A stretch of DNA of 64,000 nt, taken from Symbiodinium natans. Lineage: Eukaryota; Sar; Dinophyceae; Suessiales; Symbiodiniaceae. Of this stretch, positions 1 to 10,000 are shown piece by piece. Positions within the stretch are counted from its first letter, which is position 1, and every line of letters begins with the position of its first letter. Location: the NCBI GenBank assembly GCA_905221605.1, contig CAJNDS010002557.1, forward strand, positions 367,001 to 431,000, read 5' to 3'. The notes beneath the pieces are model-generated. The model was given only the letters and a program-made list of their open reading frames with translations. It made no database searches and was not told the DNA's origin. The position numbers and the translations under genes are program-made.

Positions 1-42
1 TTTGGGTACCAGGCCTGCTTTTCCACAGCCTTCATTTGAGCC

Positions 43-960
43 ATGTCCAGAGCACCTGTGCAGTCGAGATCCTCACTGCCAGCAAGTGATGGGTTGGAGT
101 CATCTCACCCAACTTGCTCTGCAGAGAGCCAGAAAGAAGGCACGGCCCGACTGGAGGGCGAAGCAGCCCGGCTTGGGGAACTCTTCCCTTATGCGAGTCC
201 TCTTACAGCCGGATGTGGAGTTTCTCCAGCCTTGGAAGACCAGGTAAGATGCTCGAGCAGCCTGGCAAATCCAGAGCGAACTTGGGCCCATAGAGCCAAT
301 TGTGGTCCCAGCCAAAGCAGGACTTTCCACCAAGCACTCTGTTTTCGCTGGCATCACAAGGGCCGGAAAGAGTGGCTGCTCCTCTCCGAGGACAGCAGCG
401 TGTATTTTGTTCGCACCAGCAAATCCGGCAAAACAGTCCAAGCCGGACCCTGTGGGCAATGGAGATGCATGGAAGACCCAGCAGAGCTCCACGGGGGAAC
501 GGGAGGCGACCCGCCCGTGCAGTGGCTTCGCCTTTTGAACTTCAATTGCACTGGCTGTGGTAACATTCCAACCCATAACCTCAACTTCTTGCCCGGTCCT
601 GGGAAAAGGCAACCAGCGATCTTGCATGGAGAGGATGGAAGACGCATCGAGCTCTACTGTGCCCTTTGTCTAGAAAGCTTCCTAGCGTGCACGTGGAGCT
701 GGCCGAGTTTCGACCAAGCAGTTAGGAGACCGGTGTTTCTGGACTACGCTTCCCTTGCTGACTTGCGTCAGTTAGGTCACCAAGGTACGGAGCCCGTAGA
801 ACCCTTGCTGGCGCCGCTGTCTTCTGCAGCCAGCGCACATGGCTGGACCTTCCTTGAGGAAGGGTGTTCTCAGGATCGAGACTCCCCAGAAGAAGTAGGC
901 AACAGTGATTGGCTAGTGTGTGGCTTTGAAGACTTGGAAGACGTCCCCTGGGAGGTCTGA
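43..960 (+). CDS. hypothetical 305-aa open frame with paired Cys motifs
   Basis: An uninterrupted frame from ATG to TGA. The only recognisable pattern is two CxxC pairs about 45 residues apart (CTGC near residue 170 and CALC near residue 213), with several Trp residues between and after them, which could form a zinc site. I do not recognise the family. The first 100 residues look non-globular, and no splice leader or promoter is visible. The next 3 kb is decayed repeat DNA, so this may be part of a dead element or a 3' exon rather than a whole gene. The only support is frame length and the ordered Cys pairs. Confidence 0.3.
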   Translation: MSRAPVQSRSSLPASDGLESSHPTCSAESQKEGTARLEGEAARLGELFPYASPLTAGCGVSPALEDQVRCSSSLANPERTWAHRANCGPSQSRTFHQALCFRWHHKGRKEWLLLSEDSSVYFVRTSKSGKTVQAGPCGQWRCMEDPAELHGGTGGDPPVQWLRLLNFNCTGCGNIPTHNLNFLPGPGKRQPAILHGEDGRRIELYCALCLESFLACTWSWPSFDQAVRRPVFLDYASLADLRQLGHQGTEPVEPLLAPLSSAASAHGWTFLEEGCSQDRDSPEEVGNSDWLVCGFEDLEDVPWEV

Positions 961-1880
961 CCTAATCCGGCCCCAACCCACCCAAATTGCAGGAGCTATG
1001 CCCTGCCAGAATCAAGGGTGAGAAGCTCACCCTCCGGGATCCCTTTGTCACGGGTGAAGCTTCTCCCCGTCCAATCAGCGACGGTCCTGTGAGTCCGTTC
1101 CCAAACTGAGAGTGCCATAGGGCACCACGGAGAATCTTGCATAGAATTGGATCATTTAATGGTCGCATCAGGTTGCAGGTTGTAAGAATGCAAGCAGAAG
1201 TGCTCAGTCCCGGCACGTACTCAGAACCATCCGTCGGAATATTTTCGCAGTTGTTCCGATGGACACCCTGCAGGACAGGTCGCCTCGATGCGGCTTTTGT
1301 TTCCTGACACCGGTTCGGCCCCTTTGCTCGGTCTGTGCAGCAGACCGCTGGACCGGGTTTTCGGGCTCAGGTGCTTGTGGGTCTTCCACAGGCCCAACAC
1401 GGGGTTCTCGCAAACACAGCGCACGAAAGGATAACGTTAGAACCGCACCCTGAAGATCCTCACTGGTTGATGAGGGGAGGGAGGGCGCTGAGGGGACTGG
1501 AATGGACAGGGAGACGCCGGACGAGGTTCCGGTAGCTGAGAACAAGCGGGTCTCCCACCCGATTGAGGTTTTAGGGCTTGCCGCCACTCACCCAGTTTGG
1601 GGTTACCCGTGTTTGGCCTGTCGAGGATTTCCTTTGAGTTTCCTGCAGGGTGCTGTTGTTTCTCTCCGGGTGGTGCAAGCCCATCTTGGAGGAAGCCTAG
1701 CGGCAGGCGTTGTTGTTAGGGACCAATGCTTGGCTGACGGACAGCCAGAGGCACCAGGTTGTGGAGGTTAAAGGCTGTGGCTCGGTGCCTGAAAGCCTGC
1801 CCAACTGAGCTGCCCAAATCAACCAAGCCTTCCTTGCGTGCAAGTGGTATGGGCTCCTTGGAGCCGCTGAGGTAAACCAG

Positions 1881-2018
1881 TTAGTAAGAGCGAGAAAGCT
1901 GGTTCCCCTCCCTGGTGAGTAAGTGCGAGAAAGCCAGGTCAGCATACGGGGCTAACAGGAGCTCAGTGCTGCTGCGGCATGAGTTCCTGGGGCCTAGGTT
2001 AGTAAGGGCGAGAAAGCC
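1881..2018. repeat. three dispersed copies of a ~20-bp motif
   Basis: The string (t/g)agtaag(a/t/g)gcgagaaagc occurs at 1881-1900, 1917-1935 and 1999-2018. Each copy is followed by a different GC-rich stretch. Spacing is irregular, so this is not a clean tandem array; it could be a decayed minisatellite. Confidence 0.6.
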
Positions 2019-2824
2019 TAGGCCTGTGCCGGAGGTTGGCGACTTTGCCAAGCCACTTGCGTTCAGTTTAGTACAGGCATTGCCCATGTATCGGTTCCAG
2101 ACCTTCTGCCTTTTCTGTGTGAGCCGGAAGTGGGTGAGTTTCTCCCCTGTACTGGCAGGGCTGATAGGGTAGGCAGTACAGACCAGGCAGTTCAACCTGC
2201 AGAACATTTTGCCTAGGGCTTTGTACAGTGCCAAACCAGTGAGTAGCCGTAGGCCGCCGAGCTTCTCGCGGATCTGGTTAGGCCCTTTTTCTTCTCTCGG
2301 TGCTCCCTGCACATAGTACGGCCGTGTCAAGCAGGCCAAGGACACCTCGAGAGTCCCTTTTCCGTGCATAGTTAATACCTACCGGAACTCCGGTTCCGAA
2401 GAGCCTAACCTGGCTAGCGACTCAGCCCGCTTTCGAGTGATATATGTGACCCTCCTAGTTTCCCAGTTGACACGTGATGTGCACTTGAGTTGTCTGCTAT
2501 GAGTGTGAAGCATAGGCACGAGGACATGTCAGGCAGTGCAGATTTCTTTTGGCTTGGTGAGACCTTGTTTTGAGTGGGAAGAACCGTTTTCTGTTCGTTT
2601 TCTCGAAACTCGTTTGTCGGAACTCGTTTCCTGTTTGTGACCTGGTATTTGGTGACCAGAAGTGACTCAAGCCAGTTTAGGTCTGCACAGAGCTCAGCAG
2701 AGCACCTAAGAGGTGCTAGGAACCTACCCACAGTGTTTAGGAGTAGAAGTTCCATGGCTGAGTGTTTTCACCTGAAGTACCTTTGTTTTCCCATGTCTGG
2801 CAGACAGTGTTTGAAGCTGGAGAG

Positions 2825-2845
2825 CCGTGCTCGCATTGGCTCAAG
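2825..2845 (+). other. possible relic spliced-leader string
   Basis: This 21-mer starts CCGT and ends TTGGCTCAAG, matching 15 of 21 positions of the known dinoflagellate spliced leader, with all ten 3'-terminal bases identical. Retroposed trans-spliced cDNAs leave such relics in dinoflagellate genomes. No convincing open frame follows, so chance is possible. Confidence 0.25.
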
Positions 2846-3285
2846 ACGAGCGGAGCTCGAGAAGCTGTGAACAGCGCAGTGAAAAGAGTCCGCACTTCGT
2901 GCTGTGAGGGTTGAGTGTAGTCTTGACCTGAGGTCCCTTAGGCCCCGTAGCTGTGCCACGAGTTTCAACGGCGACAGCGTTGGTTGCCATCTCTTGCTTG
3001 CCAGAAGCGTGGTGTAGGCAGGCCTTGGAGCTACTCAACCCGCGTAGGACGCGTTGCGTCCAAGATGCTTAGTTTGTAAGGCCGGAAAACGGCCCTCCGT
3101 AAAGGTTTTGACCTTGAAGTCAACTACGTCACTTCCAGTAAGATGTTTGTTTTTTCCAAACTTACGGCCTCCAACCTTTTACAAATGTTCAAAGAAATTT
3201 CTGAACGGTGCGTTACAGGTGTCTGCCGGTACGGTAACCGAGCGACTGAGCGTGCTGTCTGGGCTGTGACCCAAGAAGAACGCCT

Positions 3286-4321
3286 GTGGCTGCCGGGAAG
3301 AGCGCTTGCAAGCCAGCTTGCCGTGCAAGCCCACTACAAGCACTTTGCCATTATTTGCGTCATGGAACCTGGGCAGACGTTGTCCAATACTGTCGCTTGC
3401 ACAGCCTGCCCTTTGGAGCCGTTGCAGCCGTGCATGCCTTCTTGCGGTGCAGCAAAGCGTTAAAAGCCATAGCAAGGAAAAAGTTTTTTGTAGCTATAAC
3501 CTCTTTTTTCGACAAGAAAAAGAACTGCCTTTTCTAAGGTTTTAATGTTCTCGGCGTGAGTGAACCTGTCCTAGCAGTCCGTGGGTGTGGTACAGGTCAG
3601 CAACACGCCACAGCGCATTGCTGAACTTGAGGACACAGTAGCGGCGATTAAACAAAAAGATTCACTTACGTTTGAAGCGCAGCATCTGCGTGGGCGTCTG
3701 ATGTGCGGAACAACACGTCTGGGGCCGCCAAACAGGCCGTGGTGGCTGTCGGGGACGTTTCGCCGGCCTTTGAAGCCTTGCATTCTTTGACTGACGTCCA
3801 GCAAGCAGCTTTGGACTTCATTGAGCAATCAACCATCCAGAACGTTCCACCTTTGGCTGGACGGGGCATGCAAGTGGGATGTGTCTCAGTTTTGGCTGGA
3901 TGGCGTGCCTTTAGCCTGGAGAGACACCCTGGACCGCGGCGCAAGAATGGGCAAGCCGCGTCGGTAAAAAACAGTTAGTTTTCGAGTGCGAGTTGTTGCC
4001 CTACTTCATATCACTGCAGCTGTGGGGACGTTTCCTCCGAGACAGTGACCTTTCGTTTTCATCGACAACGATGCCGCTAGAGCGTCCCTAGCCCGCAGTT
4101 TCACACGGAAAGAAGAGGGCGCAGCGATAGTGTTCCAGGCTGTGGAAGCAGAGGAGCGTCTCAGCATCAACGCTTATTTCCTGAGGGTGCCCACCTCTAG
4201 TAACATCGCAGACGGGCCAAGTCGCGGGGTTTTCGACACGATCCTCCGTCTTGGGGGTCGTAGGGTTCCCCTGCCGTGCGGGGCGATACGCAGTGCGTTG
4301 GGCCTCTCAGGAGCTGTCTAG
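3286..4321 (+). pseudogene. decayed DIRS-like retroelement reverse transcriptase/RNase H
   Basis: Pieces of one pol-type protein appear in order but in changing frames. At 3400-3530 there is LPFGAVAAVHAF followed by a degenerate catalytic strand (SFFDKKK where Y-x-DD is expected). At 3590-3700 there is NTPQRIAELEDTV...LRGRL, typical of the segment after the RT palm in DIRS-like polymerases. At 3930-4050 there is an RNase H start (EWASRVGKKQLVFECELLPY). At 4055-4290 there is VFIDNDAAR and then RVPTSSNIADGPSR, the RNase H end motif, finishing at TAG 4319-4321. At least three frameshifts and the lost catalytic Asp pair show that it is dead. The class name rests on motif style only; a related tyrosine-recombinase or LTR lineage is possible. 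Confidence 0.6.
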
Positions 4322-4356
4322 GTGGGGTTTCCTTGGCGTTCGAGGCTTTATAAGAT

Positions 4357-4500
4357 GGGGTACGTTACCTCACGCCGGAGAAGTTCTGGCTCCCAGTGCA
4401 TCAAGCTGCAACGGCAGCCTGAACTGATCCCCACCGTCATCTCCCAAAGAAAAGGTGCTCGCGTTCCGGCAGTTATGCAATTAGGAGAAGCTTCCGATAA
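4357..4500. repeat. 144-bp direct repeat, copy 1
   Basis: Begins GGGGTACGTTACCTCACGCC and ends GCTTCCGATAA. It matches 4761-4904 with three substitutions. It lies 36 bp after the end of the decayed RNase H, where an element's terminal or split repeat would be expected. Confidence 0.8.
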
Positions 4501-4760
4501 GCTTCCTTCACGCGTGCGTGATTGTGCTTTATCGTTAGCTTAAACGAATGCGGGCAACGTTTGCCTAACAAGTTGTTAAGTCGGGAGACGGGGGAAACGT
4601 CAGCCCATGCAGTCGCTTGAAGCTCGAAGCGTAGCTTTCTGGTTTTTCTGTCCCACCCTCCACTCCCTTTGGTGCTAGTCGCACTAGCCTACGTGATGGT
4701 TCACGTAGAGCTGTTTCGCTTCAAAGAAGCGTCTATCTGGTGCAGTGTTTGATCTCTGGG
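4501..4760. other. spacer between the two 144-bp repeats
   Basis: 260 bp with no gene signal. It could be the internal part of a split-direct-repeat terminus or unrelated DNA trapped between two element copies. Confidence 0.4.
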
Positions 4761-4904
4761 GGGGTACGTTACTTCACGCCGGAGAAGTTCTGGCTCCCAG
4801 TGCATCAAGCTGCAACGGCAGCCTGAATTGATCCCCACCGTCATCTCCCAAAGAAAAGGTGCTCGCGTTCCGGCAGTTATGCAATTAGGATAAGCTTCCG
4901 ATAA
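4761..4904. repeat. 144-bp direct repeat, copy 2
   Basis: Second copy of the repeat at 4357-4500, with the same orientation and a 404-bp offset. A new open frame of unknown type begins at its right edge, so this copy may be the start of a following element. Confidence 0.8.
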
Positions 4905-6802
4905 CGGCAGGGAATATCTGCGCACACAAGCCAGCTTGTGGAGCATAGATGGCCCTGACATCGCTAAAGCCCCCCACAAACAGGCCTTTCGGGAACAAAG
5001 GGTAGCTGACATCGTCTTACCCCAGGATCGCAGAGTTGGGATCAACCTATTTGCCAAGCCCACACTGGCCACTGCCTGGGTGCTTAAAGCCTCCTGGAAA
5101 GATGGACAGGACATCTTGTACCGGGACCTTAAAAATGAGTGCCAAGGGCTTGCCCCCTACTTTTGCTCTAAGTCCTATTGGGGCACCGTGCCGGACTTGC
5201 AAGCGCAAGGATTCACCTTGGATCCTCTTCCTAGCGCAGTAAATTGTGTGCCCTATCAGGCGGCAACTCAGAGCGATGGCGCTGCCAAGTACCTCACACA
5301 CCTCTTGGGTGATGCCAAACTGCTGGCCCCACCGAGACGAGGACCGGCGCCGCAGGTCGACGCACCCTTTGAACACAAGGCTGGCATTGAAGCCACTCTG
5401 GAGACAGCAATTGAGGCAGACTCCCCGGACAACAGCCCTGTGCCCGCGGGAGTCCAAAGTTCACACCCCCGCCACGCCAGCCAGGGCCGGGAGATGGGGT
5501 GCACCGGGGCAGATCATCAAAACCCAAACCATGCCCCGACCAAGCGGGCGCTGGGGACGCAGTACCGGCCCCCAGGGTGGCAATCCAGGCCGTGATGCAC
5601 GGACATCAGGGCCCGGCTTCCGGCAGCCAGGGCAGCAGTACAGCCCTGCCATTCGAACGCGGACACGTACAACCGGACTGGCAGATCACGAACCACTGCC
5701 CGCCTCCCAGTGCGCCACGTCAAGCCCCCCCGCCGGGAGTGCGTGTTCCCCCCAGCCCCAGGTCACGCGCCAAGCGAGCCGACTCGGCGGAGCCCGGAAA
5801 AGCAAGAGAGGCTTCGAGGCCGCCTTGTGTGAAGCCGCATCCTGAACTGCATGCAAGGGAATCAGGTAACTCCCTATTGCCGACGTGGAAATCGGAGGCG
5901 TAACTACAGGCCTGCCCAAGAGGCCCACTCGCGCCCAGCCCCCTGCACCTCCTCCTCCGCCAAAAAACTGGTATTGGACAATGCGGCACCGCCGGAACCA
6001 CCAAAAGCGAAGCCCCGTGCGGCCTCCCATGGGCCACAATGTCAAGCTCAGGGCGAGCCTACCAGGCAGGAAGGGCTGTTGGAACAAGGAAAAAACCAGT
6101 CCGTAAGTGGGCTCTTATGGCAGGCCCGAGAAACTGGACGGCACTTCGGCCCAGGCCCTACATGAACCTCCGCGACTCAAACCATTGGACCACGCATGAG
6201 CTGCAGCTCCGTGCCTACCGTACCTATGAGGAGCTGTTCAAAGCCTGCCAAGCAGGTTAGCTGACCCAGACTATCTCTTGGAAGTCGCTGACAAGCTCCT
6301 TCACCTGCCGGAAACCTTTCCAACGGCTTCCTTACCACTGCACAGTATATCGCTGATTTGTTCTTTGCTGTGGCAGATATCCCAGGCGTTGGTAACGCGC
6401 AGTTCCCTGCGATGCTATGTTACAGCGATCCGGATTACTGGATGGGGGCCCTTTTGTTGGCATTTGAGGCTCACCAAAAGGGGCCCCCTGGGCGCGCAGC
6501 TGGTCTGCCCATTGTGCTGGGGTTTCCTGAGACGGAGAAACGTATTACCGATCTTCAGGTCAACGTGCCCCCGGCGGCCACCGTAGCATTGTTGGCGGGA
6601 CGTGCGACCTGGATGGGTTGCCCGTGATACAAGGACTAGTGGATGAGTCACGCTTGTGCGAGTGGGTGGCTTCCGCCCGGCGAACTAGCCTCGAAGCTGC
6701 CCGAAAAGAGCAAACGCCCGCCATCAATGCTTTCGTGAGAGTCAAGCTGGAGGGATCGCATGCGCTGGGGCAGCGCCAATATTGCGCGTTTCAGCCAAAC
6801 CT
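4894..6802 (+). pseudogene. unknown coding sequence, frameshifted, left part
   Basis: Protein-like segments follow one another in different frames. Residues from 4894 to 5595 form a clean frame (for example VADIVLPQDRRVGINLFAKP). A proline-rich stretch follows at about 5600-6100, then YRTYEELFKACQA near 6220. Next come FAVADIPGVGNAQFPAMLCY (6361-6420) and LCEWVASARRTSLEAARKEQ (6655-6715). At least three frame changes separate them. The copia element at 6803 interrupts the last segment, and coding-like sequence resumes at 17632. I do not recognise the family. Its position after retroelement debris suggests a Gag-like or accessory retroelement protein, but a dead host gene cannot be excluded. 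Confidence 0.4.
6798..6802. repeat. target-site duplication, left copy (AACCT)
   Basis: Five bases, AACCT, directly before the left LTR. The same five follow the right LTR at 17632-17636, as expected for a copia-type integrase. Confidence 0.9.
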
Positions 6803-7002
6803 TGTTAAGTGTACAGCATGTATCCAGGTACAGTGAATGGGTGCAGTAGGAAAGACACCAAATGCCCTAAGGCATGTTGAGTCTGAGCAGAACGAGTTTG
6901 ACACCGGAGGCTTAGGCTCAAGAGTCGAAAGCGAGAAAAGTTGTTTTGCCTTTAGAGCGTGGTAGGAAAAGTGAGCCATGATGTTTACCACGTTTTTCAA
7001 CA
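6803..7002 (+). repeat. left LTR of copia element
   Basis: 200 bp, TG...CA ends, identical at every position to 17432-17631. It contains the ATG of the polyprotein at 6978 (and the next ATG at 6981), so translation starts within the LTR. A spliced-leader-like string lies at 6903-6922. Confidence 0.95.
6903..6922 (+). promoter_or_regulatory. spliced-leader-like string inside LTR
   Basis: ACCGGAGGCTTAGGCTCAAG shares the 5' ACCG and 3' GGCTCAAG of the dinoflagellate spliced leader, with a shorter, different middle. It is duplicated in the right LTR (17532-17551). A comparable string sits in the other LTR element of this window. Function is unknown. Confidence 0.25.
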
Positions 7003-10000
7003 TGGTAGCGGAGCACCTGAGTCAGGGTGCGATGATGCTACAGCAAGCTGGATGGACGAAGATTTTTCCATGGAGCATGATGGTTTTCATGTCTGTGCGA
7101 GAAGTGTATGCCAACAGCCTCCAGAACCTTCAGCAGATGGCAGAGCAGACAGTTGCAGCAAGCAGTGGTGCCCTGGACGCTTTGAGTTCAGGAAGATGGC
7201 AGCAGGAATTGTTCCTGTTTGCGGTGCTGGTTTTCATGAGCAGCATTTTAGCAGGAATGGCGTGGTCGTTCTTGCGAGAGATTGCACCTGAAGAGCGAGA
7301 GATCGAGACTGTCGCCCATGAAGAGTTCATGCCTGATGTTTACATTGCAAAGTCAAGAACAGCAGTGCACAAGCATCGAGAATGCCGTGGCCTGGACAGT
7401 GCGGATCAGGCGCAAGTCGTACGTGCACCTGGATGTAGAGTTTGCTTTCCAGATGGCTATGTTTACATTCAAGGGCAGACAGAAGTAAAGAGAAGGAGGT
7501 TTACCCAGATGACTGGATGTGGTTTCTGGATGAGAGTCCTTTGCAGTGCAGTTCTTCTACTTTGTGCAGGGCTCGTTACAGCAGAAGGTTGGTTGTTGAT
7601 GATCAAGAATGTGAAAGCAAAGGCAGCAAGAAGCAGTACAGAGATATTGCTAGATGAAGCAGAGCTCGTTATGTCAAAGCCGCTGCCCAGGAATTCGATT
7701 TCCCTCCAGGATGACCTGAAGACTATGGCCTTGGAGGATGAGCGCAGAAATTCGATTTCCCTCCAGGATGACCTGAAGACTATTGCCTTGGAGGATGAGC
7801 ATGCCGAGGTGCAGCATGCGACTCATGCACTTGGTGGAAGTAGCAAGTATGTGCATGTGAGAAGAGAGAGAGAAGAGACAGAACATGTGGAGCTCATGTC
7901 CTTCAGTTTGCAGCGTCGTCAAACCAAAGAAGCCCCAATACGCTATGAAGATCAAGACAACGAAGAAAACTACAACCTCGAGATTGTGAAGTACATGATC
8001 GCAGGATTTGAAGCATCAAGAAACTTCGACATCACGAATTTGAAGATTGAGGTGAAAAGATGGTATGAAGGTACAAGAAGATTCCTTCGAAGCCTTGAGT
8101 CGAGCTACGCCCCTGAGATCTCAGTCATGTTTCACAAGCAGAAAGAAATCATTTTCGTGTTGATGATCGTGATGTGCACCCCGATTGGTTTGGTTACTTG
8201 GATCAGCCTGTACAACATGTGTGCCATCCGAAGCAAAAGAAAAGAGTGTTTGAAGAGAAGAGTTTCGAGGAGAGCCAGGTATCAGGAAGTTCGTGCATGT
8301 GGTGTTCAGAAGAAGACGCTCATGTTCATTGTGTTGCTGTATACAAACACGCAAGCAGCTGAAGCCATGAATGCCCAGATGGAGCAAGCAATGCAATCTT
8401 TGGCCCAGCAGACAGCAACGAACACCCAACAGATAAACGACCTGGTTAGCGCAGTTCAGCAGCAAGCATCCCAGCAGCAGCAAGCAAGCACAGCAGCTCA
8501 AAACGCAGCAGCAGCCAGTGAAGGCGAGATGAGAGAAATGTTTCGCAACATGCTACAAGTGGCTACAAGAACGAGCACAGCGGTCCACGAGGCAGCAAGC
8601 ATGATCAACAATATGGGTCAGATGCATCGAGATTTTCGTGAGCATCAAGAAGCACGAGAACAAGCACAAGCAGAAAGAGAAAAGAGAAGAGAGAAGGGAG
8701 ATGTCGAGTTGCACAAGATGATCAAGACCCCCGACGTGTTCAACCCAAGCAGTTTCAAAGAAGAGCATGAAGGCTGGAGTGAATTCAGACACAAGATGCG
8801 AACCTGGATTGGAGCGTTGGACCCAGAGATGTTAGCAAGAATTGAAGCCGTTGAAGCAAAGAGAAGTGAAGCTGTTGAGTTTTCCACCTTGAGTGACGAG
8901 CACAAAGCCGTTAGCAAGAAGCTCTACACGATCCTCACTTCGTACACGAAAGGTCGCCCATTGAGAACGATCAAGCAGATTACAGAGGAGAATGGTTTAG
9001 AAGCATGGAGAATTTTGCTCGAAGAACATGAACCCTACACTCGTGGTAGAAGTCTTCGATTGCTGACTAGCCTCACGAAGTACAAGTTTGAAAACAAGAA
9101 GACCACCATGGAGAACATCCTTGCATTCGAAGAAGCAATCGAGCAGTATGAAAAGGCATCAGGAGATGTGGTGCAAGATGATTTGAAGATTTCAATTATC
9201 CTCAATCAGCAAGATGGTCAACTTCGACAACACATGTTGCTCAACTTGAGAGATGATACAAAGTATTCAAGTCTTCGTCAGTTTCTCCTGTCCTATGAGC
9301 AAAACACGCGCTGGACCACAACTGACTTGATCAACGCCGGCAACGACCACGGTGGACAAGCAGACATGGATGTCAGCAACGTGAACAAAGATGATAGAAA
9401 AAGGCCCTGGAGATCCAAAGGAAAAGGAAAAGGAAAGTTCAGCAAAGGCAAAGGAAAGGGCAAAGGAAAATGGAGGAAAGGAAAGTCCAAAGGAAAAGGC
9501 AAGTATGGCAACGACTACGGCTACAACTCCAAAGGACGAGGAAGAGGAAAAGGTCGTGGTCGAGGTCGCGGTCGTTTTGGTCGTGGAAAAGGATTTGGTC
9601 GTGGATTTGGAAAAGGACGCGGAAAAGGAAGCTTTGGTCCTCAGTGTTGTCATTACTGTGGAAAGCCTGGTCACTTTGAAGCCCAATGCAGACAGAAGCA
9701 GAGAGATTTTGGTGATGTTCGAAACGTGAACGACGACCAGCAAAGTACCACAGCAGCCAGTTCTACTGCAGCACCAAGCACGTCAAGCACCACGAACGTG
9801 ACGAGCGTCAGCAGGAACCAAGCAAAGACCGTGCGTCAAATCTCCATGATCCACATTGGAGATCCTCCCCAACAGTATCCAGAAGTTTTCGAAGTCGACA
9901 CGGAGGCAGAAGAAGAACTTGAGATTGACTATTTTGGTCGTGTGCTACGTGTTGAAGAATTTCAGCTTAGCGATGCAGAGCAAGAAGAAGAAGAACACGA

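Larger units (their letters stand above)
961..3285. other. no convincing gene; decayed intergenic or repeat DNA
   Basis: Only short open frames on both strands, with no shared domain signal. It contains a small triplicated motif (1881-2018) and one splice-leader-like string (2825-2845), both listed separately. The reverse-strand frames at 1881-2369 and 2414-2755 have no recognisable motif and are most likely chance. Confidence 0.5.
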
